Origin: Adineta vaga
Taxonomy: Eukaryota > Rotifera
Assembly (NCBI GenBank): GCA_021613535.1
Contig: CP075492.1
Coordinates: 124,001-188,000 of the forward strand
DNA: 64,000 nucleotides
Reading direction: 5' to 3'
Shown here piece by piece: positions 32,709 to 43,024 of this stretch. Each line of letters starts with the position of its first letter. Position 1 is the first letter of the stretch. The notes under the pieces were generated by a model. The model saw only the letters and a list, made by a program, of their open reading frames with translations. It searched no databases and was not told the origin of the DNA. The translations under genes and the position numbers were made by a program.

Positions 32709-33556
32709 TTATGAAATTTTCCAATGAAAATATAAAAACTCATGCTTTATGGCGCCATCTATCGACGAAAAACGCCTCACCAGTCTCAAATTTTGATTGG
32801 ATAATTATAATTTTTTTCAACGGTTTTGTAGTTAAGACTTTCCTCTTTCTAATGGTATAAGTTGATGGCAGGGTTGAAATCGATTTGAATATCAAATCTT
32901 GCAAAAACTATGCCGACATTCACTTCGATCGTTTTTGTCACGTCAGATTAAATTCGATCTATAAAAGCTAAATTGAAAGCAAACTAAAATTTATTTTTTA
33001 CGTTAAATAGCTGAAGGGTCGAGAAATATTTTGATAAAAAAAATTTCTAAAAGCCTTATAAATTCAATGAAAAAAGTCGAATTTAGGGACGAGAAGTAGT
33101 CATTGTCGTACTAAATGTCACGTCAGATTTTCTATTTTGTCTGTTTGATATCTCGAGAACTACTCATTATTTTTCTCTAATTTTTTTACCATTTTTAACT
33201 AACTATGAGCTAAAACTATGATAAAAATTTCAGCTCTGAAAAACGTACCGTTGAAGAGAAAACGCACTTTTACTTCAAAAATGTCACGTCAGATTTTTTC
33301 GTAAGAAAATGTCACGTCAGATTGAGTCAACAAGTATTTTACGAAAATAAATATTTTGTCTACCTTGTTGAATAGAAAATAGACGCTCTATGGCAGAGGA
33401 ATGTTAATAAATTAATCAATCAAGATATTTGCCTTCATATCATCATAGCATTGGAGAACACATAGAAAACTTGAACTATTGATAAAGGCTTATGTATACA
33501 TTTATGCATGTAAATATTTCATTTCTGATCAACTTTAAGATTAAATACTATTTTCA
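32709..33556 (+). promoter_or_regulatory. Transposon leader with four TGTCACGTCAGATT repeats
   Basis: Four direct copies of TGTCACGTCAGATT lie upstream of the transposase ATG: about 32938, 33118, 33282 and 33310. Each contains a CRE-like TGACGTGACA on the other strand. They could be binding sites for a host factor or for the element's own protein. No other copies were seen outside this leader. Confidence 0.5.
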
Positions 33557-35620
33557 ATGAGCTCAAAAAAAACAGCAAAGAGCGCAGCTGCTGTGTATAG
33601 TCAAAAATATCGTGAAAAAATTCGAATGAAACGATTACAAAGTAAAAACTTCGATAAACAGTATAAAAAAAGCGTAGCAGCACGACAAGCATTATATCGA
33701 GCAAAAAAGAAACAACAACAACAACAACAATTACCAACTATATCAACATCGTTAACAAAATCTGATGTTCGGAAGATTGAAGGCATTCATCGTCGTCGAG
33801 TGAATACAGCAAAATTACATTCAGAGATACGTAAATTACAAAATTTAACTAATCAATTACAAATAGAGAATAAAAAATTAAAAGCACAATCAGTGCCTTC
33901 TGCATCATCAGCATCACAACAAACCATAACAAATAACACAACAATTACATCACCATCAAAAATTCTTCTCCAAAATCTCAGTCCAAATGCTAAAGGTCGT
34001 GCCGTCGCACGTATGATGCTGCAAAAGCCTGATTTACCACGGGGTAGTAATAAAGCTATTCGAGATAAATTTGGAATCAATGTAAGTTGTTGATCATTTT
34101 CTTATATCTCTATTATTGAGAATTTTTTTCATCCAGTTATCAAATCAAAATTTACCATTAACAACAACGACTACAACTTCAAGAGAACTCGGTTATATTA
34201 TTGAAGAATTTCTAAATGATGATGAGATAACTCGATTGGCACCTGATAAAAAAAAGTCATTGATGGTAAACAGGTTCGATTTCTGTTAAGTCATTTGATA
34301 AATCTGCATCAGAGATTTATATGCGAAATGAAGTATGATTGCTCGTATTCAACTTTCACACGACACATCCCATCCTATATTATCTCACCGAAACCGAGTG
34401 AATGGGGAACCTGTCTTTGTATGACATGTTTAAACCCGCAATTAAAAGTGGAAAGACTTCATCAGTTGAAAAATGTCCAACCTATTTTGCACAATTTGTC
34501 AACTTTAATGACAAATGACTTATCATCAATCATTGACGATGAAAGTAAGATTGAAGAGATATTAAATGAGCTAAAACTATTAGAAACGGAAACGTTTATG
34601 ATTACTTATGTGCAATGGATTAAGAAGAAAAGTGAACAAAGCAGTGGTTTACATTCGACGAAAACAACGATTACAGATAAAATGAATACCTTTTGCATGA
34701 AATTCACTGAAGAAATATCCGTAAGTATTTCAAAACAGGAACAGAGGAGGGACAAAGTATCTGTATCATTCATTATCAATTACTTATTATTTAGAAATTT
34801 CAAGAACACATGAAATTCGTTCGTGCTCAATTTAGAGGTGCAAAATTACTTCGACAATCAGCATTACGGGATGATAATGTAATAACTTTACAAATTGACT
34901 GGTCAGAGAACTATCATCTAAAACAAGCGAGAGAGGAACGCTGTAAGTTGTCATAAAAACTCGACTGATATCATTTAAACATACTCTTAATGTTATTCTT
35001 TATTTATAGCTGCTTATTATTATGAGCAACATATTTCAATAGCGACTGGATATGTATGGCAGAAGGATAATTGTTTTAGTTTTGGGTGTCTGTCTGATGA
35101 AACAAGTCATTTATCAGAGAGTACATGGGCAGCTATTGATGACCTATTAAATGAATTGTTAGATAAAAAAGCTGCAAAACAAATTACTGAACTAAATATC
35201 ATATCTGATTCTCCATCTAGTCAATACAGAAACAAAACCACCATCTACTTTTTGAAAAATTATGCTACTAATAAACAACTTACAATGAGATGGTTATTTC
35301 TGGAAAGTGGACATGGTAAAGGTGTGCCAGATGGAGTTGGCTCTACCCTTAAACGATTATTTGATGATGTAATTCGATTGAATCCGGATGAAGTATTCAA
35401 TGGTGTTGATGATTTATTACATAAAATAAAGGATTCAACAACTATTCGACTTTATTCTTATACGAAAAAAGACATCGATGCACTCAAAGAAAATATTCCA
35501 TCACTAACAACAGTTAAAGGTACATCTCTGTTTCACGAAATAATTGCAAAACCAAATGGACAAATCTTTGCCAAAAATAGATCAGATGAACAAGAAACTT
35601 TAATAAAAATCAACTTTTAG
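33557..35620 (+). CDS. DDE transposase of the 6 kb element (one frameshift)
   Basis: Exons 33557-34081, 34137-34720, 34795-34942 and 35010-35620 with GT-AG introns; about 620 aa. Exon 1 is basic and coiled-coil (MSSKKTAKSAAAVYSQKYRE ... QLQIENKKLK) and ends LPRGSNKAIRDKFGIN. Exon 2 has LINLHQRFICEMKYDCSYSTF and a WGTCLCMTC Cys block. Exons 3-4 hold the probable catalytic triad: LQIDWSENY (Asp 1), IISDSPSSQYRN (Asp 2) and FLESGHGKGVPDGVG (Glu). I recall this D-x-x-ENY / DSP-SQYRN / HGKG-DG-G set from uncharacterised transposon proteins of cnidarians and insects. In exon 2 the frame changes near 34268-34275 as if one base were lost, so this copy may be dead or the base is a sequencing error. 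Confidence 0.75.
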
Positions 35621-36144
35621 GATCTTCATTAATAATCGAGACAGTATGGTTGATCCTGTTTTTTTTCTATTCAAATCAACTTTTTTTGTGTACTATCAAT
35701 AATGTCTTTCTCAGATACGTTCTCGTTGTAAAAAATTTTTAATGAAATAAACATTGACATTATCGTTGAAGATTCTCGTTCTTATTGTTGTCTCGAAGAA
35801 ACGTTATCAAAAAAAGACAGAAGCTACTCAGTGTATCTCTCAGAAAAATATGTTTTGACAACTATAATAATGATAGTATATGATGATATCTGATTGCTAA
35901 AAACTTTTTTTCAAAATAATTCGATTGAAATATAAACTTAAGGTAAATATTTTTAATTAGAAATTTCGTTTTACCGACCAACATGAAGTTATTCATCTAT
36001 TTCAAAATGGTTGATTTTCTCGTAAACAAAAAACTTGGTAGTTGGGAAAATGCTCAAAGTATATACAACAAATATAGCTCTATCGAACGTGCAGGTCAAA
36101 TTTCTTCTCTATTTACTTTTATTTTTTTTCCGTTTTTTTTCTCG
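35621..36144. other. Transposon interior downstream of the transposase
   Basis: AT-rich 3' region between the transposase stop and the right inverted arm. A short frame at 35983-36210 has no protein-like features. Confidence 0.45.
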
Positions 36145-36183
36145 AACGGTACAATACGGGCGCAATTCACCCATATTCTGAAG

Positions 36184-36490
36184 TGGCTGAATACGGAGCC
36201 TGTAGGATGATAATTAAAAAAGGGGTGTTTCACTAAATTAAAAGGAGGATTGATGCAGAGAAGGTTTCGCAGCTATGGATTATCACCGAACCTTTTTTAA
36301 GATAGATTCAGAAGGTTCTGTACAGTACCTGTGGTACGAAACCTTTTTCCTCATCATGAAAAAAATTTTCGTAGTAAACCTTTGCTACGGACTCTCAGTT
36401 CTCAAATTTTTTACTAAGGTTTTATCCGGAACCTTTATTGTACTAAACCAAAAAAGGATCGTCCCGTGTATCGGCGGAAAGATCCTTTTT
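36184..36490. repeat. Satellite-type repeats, right arm of the 6 kb transposon
   Basis: About 300 bp with the same blocks as the left arm (GAAGGTTTCGCAGC, CACCGAACC, GTACGAAACC, TTCGTAGTAAACC), much shorter than the 1.6-kb left array. Confidence 0.7.
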
Positions 36491-36593
36491 TGGTTCGGTA
36501 AAACTCCTTTTTTTTCAGTGTGCATGTACACCTTAAGTTGCACAAAATCAATTCCTTTCAGTAGAGGGGTTAGCAACGCCCACGTTGCGTTAT

Positions 36594-37181
36594 TTATTCT
36601 TTAAGAGAAAACCAATCTTGAATAACTAAATGTGTTATTGAACTAAATTGTTCTGTTTGAAATGGTACTTCTAATGAATTCGATTCTTCTTTTATTGATA
36701 TTTTAAAATATTTTAATGAAGATAATCGAAATATTTGTTGGTATAAACAAGTTTTATTCCAGATAAAATAATTACAAAATAAAATTAATGAAGAAAGGTT
36801 AGATAAGAATAATAGACTTTTACAAAGATCTTCTAAATCTCTTGTTAAAATATCATCAATAATTAATGTTTGAAGATGAGTGAATTGTGAAATAACTGAA
36901 GGAGATGAAAAAAAGAATTGAATAACAAATGGATTTGATAAATGAAGTGATTCAATTCGATGTTGATTTAGAAGAATTAGATTTTTATAATAAAAATTAA
37001 CTATTGGTTTTGATATTGAACCAAGATGAATTTGAATTGGTAAAGTTGAATTAACGAAAAGATTTTGAAAACGTTGATTAAGATTAACAAAAATTGCATA
37101 AGATTGAAAATAATCAAAATATTCAAATATTTCATAAACTATTTCATTTGCAGGATCTTCAAACTTCACTTTTTTTATCAT
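36594..37181 (-). pseudogene. F-box/LRR protein, 3' truncated next to the transposon
   Basis: Start chosen at ATG 37181 (MIKKVKFEDPANEIVYEIFE), because the longer upstream frame is Phe/Cys-rich and not protein-like. Residues 5-50 form an F-box (EDPANEIVYEIFEYFDYFQSYAIFVNLNQRFQNLF). Then come leucine-rich repeats (THLQTLIIDDI, SNLSSLILFCNYF, SSLKYFKISI, SSITHLVIQDW). Full-length relatives run to about 400-600 residues; this one stops at 195, only 72 bp from the end of the transposon at 36522. The gene was probably cut there, although the stop is clean. Expected role if functional: substrate receptor of an SCF ubiquitin ligase. Confidence 0.65.
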
Positions 37182-38373
37182 TATATCGATGAAATAACAA
37201 AAAATGATAGGATAACACCCACTGTCTTTGTAAAAAACTAATAAAACAACTTGGAACAAAATATGTGAAATCAACGTGTGTTGTTTTTTTCCTTCTTCTG
37301 ATATACATACTACAAACAAGAAAAATGTTTTTTTTTCCTCTGAATTGATTATGTATGACTCATCTTGTGAGAGGGACTGAGGGAGATAATACGTTTGCAA
37401 TACACAAAATTATGAATCATTGTTTTATTAGGGTTTAAAAACCTAGAATAAAATAACTAATACATTATTTATGTTTCGCTATAAACGAATGGTTGAACTT
37501 TGATCCATCACACAATCGATAGATATATTTTGCGATTAAATTGCATTTTTTTATCTTTTCATATAAAAATGAATCAAAACTTTCGATTGGTAATCAATGT
37601 AAAAATACTATTTTTTTCGGTAATTATATCTGTTTATACAAACGACTTCAAGATGACGACGTGCATGAATAATCGTTGACATTTGAATCTAAGCAAATTA
37701 GAAAGTAATTCCGAAGAATACAATTCGATATTGTTCAATTCTGTCTTTCAATAGTCTATTAGAATGTCCTAGTGTCAAAATAAATGAAAAGGGTAGGTGT
37801 AGGTCAGGACACCACGACGATACCCATACACCCTCACTTATCCTCCTTATCAACTAAATTGTTGTCAAGTCAATCAATAATAACAGAAGTATTAACGATA
37901 AAATCAACCTCCACAATATGATCGTTATACAAAATCTTTTGTGCGAAGGGGTGTGGGTGAAGAGTAATTGATGATCAAAGAACAAGACTCACATCTATTA
38001 CTATTCAACAAACTGTACTTTATACATAAGAAGAAAACATTCATTGTTTTAAAAATATCTCAAATCTATTTTTTAGTAACTTTATTCTTATAGAATTCAA
38101 CAGTCTTCATTCATTAAAATAAATTGATATTATAATTTATATATTAACAACGATTTACATGACTTATAGAATATTTAACCTATGACAAGTAGAAGTCAAA
38201 TAAAAATAATTCTAATAAACAACAAAACTTTTTCATAATTAGAATTTATTTAATGATATTGAATAATCTTTTTGATCAATATCTGAACTCATAATGTAAC
38301 TGAGCCATTATCTTGAAATTAAAAATAATAAAAGATTCTTTAGTACTCTTTATTTCAAATAAATACGTAGTTT
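37182..38373. other. Intergenic; scattered telomere-like scraps
   Basis: No gene seen. Two telomere-like scraps: 37791-37848 (listed separately) and GGGGTGTGGGTGA at about 37948-37960. Confidence 0.5.
37791..37848. repeat. Degenerate inverted telomere-like pair
   Basis: GGGTAGGTGTAGGT (37791-37804), about 26 bp, then ACCCATACACCCTCAC (37832-37847). Same G-rich then C-rich order as the better-preserved arrays, but decayed. Confidence 0.6.
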
Positions 38374-38976
38374 TTAAATATCAACACAAAATCGTAGCAG
38401 ATTCTCTTCGAACAATTCAGCCCAAATTTTTTGTGCTGTTTCAATAATCATTGCGTCTTGTTCTTCAGATTTAACTTTTTTTATTTCTAATGAATGTGTT
38501 GTTTCCATGTGGATCTCCCAACCATGAGAGTCACCGTTCATCTGGCAACGCGCCGCTTGTTCCTGTGCCCTTTGTAGTCGCTCTTCATCGGATGACAAAA
38601 AGAAGAAGCTCTTTTCTAAATCGAAAGCGTATTTTTTGCAGATACGGGTAACTGAATCGGGAATATTTTCAGATGATGACTGTGCAACAGGAACCATTAC
38701 CCAACCAAAGCGATCACTTGTTTTGTCTGAGTAAGGAAATGTAAAATATCGACCACGTGTTAAATCTTCACGAAACCATTCAATATCATCTTCAATATCT
38801 GTTTTACAAATTTCCTGTGGTGTCAGATATTTGAGGAGGGAGTCGAATCTGCAGTTCAGACGGGCGAATGAATAGTAGCGATCGTGGAGACGGAGTTTTT
38901 TTAAGATGATAATCAGCAATTCATCTGGCAAAACTTCGAACTTTGTAGTTGAAGACATCGGTGAATGGTTCAGCAA
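38374..38976 (-). CDS. F-box protein without LRRs, intact
   Basis: 200-aa frame; translation could start at M1 or at the second Met (MSSTTKFEVLPDELL). Residues 12-55 form the F-box (FEVLPDELLIIILKKLRLHDRYYSFARLNCRFDSLL). The C-terminal part lacks leucine-rich repeats and is charged and helical (SSDEERLQRAQEQAARCQM ... EIKKVKSEEQDAMIIETAQK). This is a short F-box protein whose partner domain is unknown. No damage to the frame; the TAA lies in AT-rich 3' sequence. Probably a functional adaptor for Skp1-Cullin ligases, inferred from the F-box alone. Confidence 0.75.
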   Translation of the reverse strand: MLNHSPMSSTTKFEVLPDELLIIILKKLRLHDRYYSFARLNCRFDSLLKYLTPQEICKTDIEDDIEWFREDLTRGRYFTFPYSDKTSDRFGWVMVPVAQSSSENIPDSVTRICKKYAFDLEKSFFFLSSDEERLQRAQEQAARCQMNGDSHGWEIHMETTHSLEIKKVKSEEQDAMIIETAQKIWAELFEENLLRFCVDI

Positions 38977-40790
38977 TATGCGAAGCGACGAGAAATTCTT
39001 CGACGACTTTTAAACGGCTAAATAGAAAATGAAATTCAAAAGACAGAATAATACATTCTCGCTTCATTCTCAAACGACAATCGTGCCTTGATAATGATGC
39101 GAAATGAGAAGAAGGACGCAGCAAACTTTGTTCTATACATTCAAAGTACATTGCAAAATAACTTAGAAAATTCTTTTCACCATGTTTTGAGAAGATTAGC
39201 AGAACAACAAAATAAACTCAGTACGGAACAACATGCTGTGGCAAAAAATCTGACGAAGAAAGAAAAATGAAAAGAAGGATTGAATGATTATAAAGGTGAG
39301 AAATTTGATATTTCGATTTTCTCTGTGTAAAGCTGAAAGCAAACCATGTGGTGACTGGCGGAGGACAATATTTCGTAAGAACAGAAGTTACTCCTGTATC
39401 TCGAAGGTAAAATCGATGACTAGGAAAACGACGGCGAAATGCGGGGTGAGAACAGCTGCCATGACCGATATCGTCTGTCCTTACGAAACGCTCTATGAAA
39501 AAACCCAAGATTTGGATTAAATCACCCAGGATTATTGCCCGTCTAATACCAGATACAAATTCCCTCCTTGGCCAGAGTTGAATCACTGGTTATCACTTTT
39601 TTTCGATTTTTTTCTTCCTTATTTCGGGAGTGCAAGAAAAGAAGTGATATAGCAGTTGATCGAGCTCGCTTCGTTCTACAAAACTGTATCTATGGCTTCC
39701 TCTCAAAGGTCACAATAATTTATAAAATACGAAATACTATGCTTTTAACATCATCCCAACACCTCTACTTGGTAGAGTTCATGATATATTTCAGTGATAC
39801 TATCCCTTTGCCATCTAGAGCGGTTCCAAAAGAACTACTGATGAAACAACTATTGAGATTGAGTATTGGTGCCGTCAATATCGACAAATCGATCAGACGC
39901 TATCTTTTGCTTTTTGGCAGTTCGTTGAGAAGGAGTAGAAGGAATGGTTTGAAAAAATTCTGTTAGGCTTTCCGTAAAACTGATGTGGTTCGGTCAAAAA
40001 ACTGCTTACAAAGCTCGCAGATGTCTTGCTTTGTATAAAATTGGTCGCTCCATAACTATGAGTAATTGACACATTATTTTCTATTTATTTGCAGGGGTTG
40101 AAGAGCCGAGACCGAATTTTAGAAGCCCTCCACTGATCACTCCGTATTTTACCATATCTTATATACCACAGTCTCTTGAAACCTGTGAAATTTATACAAT
40201 TCACTAGTAAACATTCTCCTCGATGTGTATTACCCAGAACGTCTCCGAAATATATACGACGTAGAGACAGAAGAAGACTTTTAGGACAAAACTAGTTTTT
40301 TCAAAATTATCGGTTTTATAAGTCGCATATCTCGAAGTGAACACAATGTAAAAAAAACGTTTTTTTTACCAATCGGCAGCCTTTGGAGTTTACTACAAAA
40401 AAATGTTCTTACAGTTTCTGAATCGTATACTTCCTTTATTTTCTGCAATCGTTTTTTCAAGGTGCATTCCAGTGGAGGAAGAGCAAAGGGTTAATCAGAT
40501 TTTTAACTGCTAAAAGTCGAGTACAAGCGATTAAATTTTTGATGAAGATACTATAATGGATTAGATCCGAAAAAATCTGATTCAAGTCGGATGAAACGTG
40601 TACCACTATACTTAATTATAATCTGATGTTTTACACCATTTTTTTATGTGAGAAACGCTGTTCTCAGGAGATTAGAAATAATATCTACAGACAACTCGTT
40701 CTGTGGTGATCGTTTCATACGTGTAGGACTCGAAAAGACGTTTCAACTATTCAACTTCTAATTCGAGTTTTAAACTTCTAAATCTTTCAG
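38977..40790. other. No certain gene; overlapping uncertain frames
   Basis: Overlapping frames at 39088-39586 and 39568-39966 show no domain. The plus strand near 39343-39413 reads VVTGGGQYFVRTEVTPVSR in one frame, which looks protein-like but is flanked by stops, so a decayed exon is possible. 39967-40790 has nothing recognisable. Confidence 0.35.
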
Positions 40791-42043
40791 TTTAGAATTC
40801 GAGTACTCGAGTTTTAAACTATTCAACTTCTAAATTATAGCAGGGTAACTGAGGTTGTGGAACTCAAATCTAATGTTAGTTTTTACTAATTAGCGTGTGC
40901 TAGCAACTTACTAATAACTAATTAGTAAAAGTTACTATTTTGCATGAAGCTTCACCAAACGGTAGTCGATGTCGACGAACTCTAATCTGATGTTAGCTTT
41001 TACCAGTTAGTAACTGTTAGTAGCCTTATAGTAACTTATCAGTAAAAACTACCATTTTGCATAAAACCTGACCAAAAGGTAATTGATGTCGGAAAAATCG
41101 AATCTGATGTTAGTTTTACTAACTATTAGATACTAGTAGCTCGAGGCGAAGGGTGTGGGTGAAGGCAAAATACAAAGTTCGGGTGAGGGTGAGGGTGAGC
41201 GTGAGGGTGCGGGTGCTAGCAGAACACGAAGTGAGGGTGAGGGCAAAGCATAAAGTGAGGGTGATGGAGTTGAACGGCAAAATACAAGCAATTGTGCTTG
41301 AAATATTCTTCGTTACGTGACGTCGTTCCTAATACTCTAAAAAATAGACTTTGAAAGCATAATAACAGAAGTATTCAGTTCAGAAGTTTCCAAGTTGAAT
41401 AGCGTTAAACTCGAATACTCGAGCTCGGTTAAATCTTATAGAAAGTCATTGTTCATATATTCCTCGAAAAAGATACGCACGGAAAAACCGCGAACGCACG
41501 AACATACACTCATTTTTTTATAAGATTTCCCCGACGGATAAACCTCCTTTCATTGGAGAAAATAGCTAGTCTAATTTACCAACTCGCCACTAACTGGTTA
41601 AAACTAACACCGGATTCGAGTTCTTAAACCTCAATTACCTCTTGGTCAAGCTTTGCGTAAAACAGTAATTTTTACGAATATAATACTACTAAGTTACTAA
41701 CTAGTTACTTATCTGTAAAACTAACATCAGACTCGATTTTTCCGACATCAATTACCTTTTGGTCAGGTTTTATGCAAAATGGTAGTTTTTACTGATAAGT
41801 TACTATAAGGCTACTAACAGTTACTAACTGGTAAAAGCTAACATCAGATTAGAGTTCGTCGACATCGACTACCGTTTGGTGAAGTTTCATGCAAAATAGT
41901 AACTTTTACTAATTAGTTATTAGTTAGTTGCTAGTACACGCTAATTAGTAAAAACTAACATTAGATTTGAGTTCCACAACCTCAGTTACCCTGCTATAAT
42001 TTAGAAGTTGAAAAGTTTAAAACTCGAGTACTCGAATTCTAAA
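40791..42043. mobile_element. Fold-back element with ~330-bp arms
   Basis: Left arm 40791-41119 and right arm 41715-42043 are nearly identical inverted copies: TTTAGAATTCGAGTACTCGA ... GTTTTAC and its inverse. Within the arms a ~117-bp unit is tandemly repeated (starts about 40861, 40978 and 41094: AACTC[AT]AATCT[AG]ATGTTAG); a third, more diverged unit is seen at 41560-41700. No coding frame. The loop (41120-41714) contains a degenerate telomere-like G-rich array. Confidence 0.85.
41151..41265 (+). repeat. Degenerate GGGTGA-type array in the loop of the fold-back element
   Basis: GGGTGTGGGTGAAGG, then GGGTGAGGGTGAGGGTGAGC, GGGTGCGGGTGC, and further GTGAGGGTGAGG blocks. G-rich on the plus strand. 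GAGGGT is the commonest variant unit, as at 52304-52408. Confidence 0.75.
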
Positions 42044-42447
42044 TTATAAGTTTAGAATTCGAAGAAGAAGTTTAATACTCGAATCGAATTAACGATTTCT
42101 ACACTACTCATATGAAGCAGGTGGTGACGATTGATTATCGATATATAATGAACTTTATCTTAGATTCTAAACATACTAGTTACTTTAATACTATATCATT
42201 TGCTAATCACATGTTATTTCCCAAATTCCGGATTTTTAGGCCACTTTGATTTATTCGATGCTAGTTTAATGGGCATATTTGTCCAATACAAATTTGAATA
42301 CGAGTGGCTCGCAGTGCTTTTGAAAGAGTGAATCATCAGAGTTTCGCTCTCTTCGTGCGACAATTTCCAAAATAAGAATAACAGTTCTGGAAGCATTCCT
42401 ACTCAAGTTTTAGTTTCGGAGATATTGTAAAAATAATTTTATTTTAG
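42044..42447. other. Upstream region of the Cys-rich membrane-protein pseudogene
   Basis: Ends with a splice acceptor (ATTTTAG, 42441-42447). No earlier exon identified. Confidence 0.4.
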
Positions 42448-43024
42448 AATAGTACTGAGTGCCAATGTGCTATTGACCAGACATGCGGATGGAAATCATC
42501 TTTCATAAATTTCAACGATGACCACGAAGTTATATTTGTGTACGTGTTGCCTGGCATATATGGGGGATGTTATCAGATCAATACTTTGTTTCAATCGACA
42601 CTTGAATGCTTCTACGATCAAACATGTATCAACATGATACAGCACAATTGTGGATATTCTACTGATGAATCTCAATTCTCTCTTCTTAATTCAACTTTGA
42701 ATACAATCAATGAAACAGTAAGAAATACTTTCATTCTTTCTAACTTTTCACGTGTATCTCTAGATCGAATCGATTGCCAACCGCCTGATGATTAATAACT
42801 GGCGGACAATTGTCAATTTTTCCGCCTATTTTAAGTCTTGTGCTCCATCGTTTTGTACTTACCAATATACACAACATCATAGTTTCACCTATGTGATTCT
42901 TACTGTTGTGGGCATCTTCGGTGGACTGATAACAGCATTACGATTTTCCGTTCCAATCGCCATTCAAATTTTTCGAAAGATGAAAAAAGGTACTGACAAC
43001 GAAGTGTTTATTTATGTTGTGTGA
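42448..43024 (+). pseudogene. Cys-rich single-pass membrane protein, bdelloid-type, frame-broken
   Basis: After the acceptor at 42447: STECQCAIDQTCGW, then VLPGIYGGCYQINTLFQSTL-ECFYDQTCINMIQ, N-glycosylation sites, and a stop at 42795. The next frame continues without a gap in meaning: NWRTIVNFSAYFKSCAPSFC-TYQYTQ, then the membrane helix YVILTVVGIFGGLITALRFSVPIAIQIF and a donor after MKK. The pattern C-x-C...PGIY-GGCY...LECFY...C...YF-x-x-C-x-P-x-x-C-x-Y followed by a helix with GGL is, as I recall, a large bdelloid-specific surface-protein family. The shift between the two frames near 42785 and the missing first exons make this a pseudogene or a copy with an assembly indel. Confidence 0.65.

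Larger units (their letters stand above)
30489..36522 (+). mobile_element. ~6 kb DDE DNA transposon with satellite-filled inverted arms
   Basis: Outer ends: left CACACTGAAAAAAAAAGGAG then TTCTACCGAACC (30489-30520). The right end is its inverse, differing by one A and one base (36491-36522). The inner ends of the arms also match inversely (32541-32580 versus 36145-36183, core GGGTGAATTGCGCCCGTATT). So the element has inverted arms of about 2.1 kb and 0.38 kb, both filled with the same TTCGTA/GAAAC-rich degenerate repeat. Between them lies a multi-exon transposase (33557-35620). No clear target duplication was found at the ends. Superfamily not assigned with certainty. Confidence 0.8.

Noticed and set aside
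39218-39586. 122-aa minus-strand frame as a gene
   Set aside because: The opposite strand shows more protein-like pieces and neither strand has a domain or splice support.
42660-42670. Second hammerhead ribozyme (CTGATGA present)
   Set aside because: No GAAAC partner, no stem II and no stem I pairing; same for CTGATGA at 35093 and 42784.
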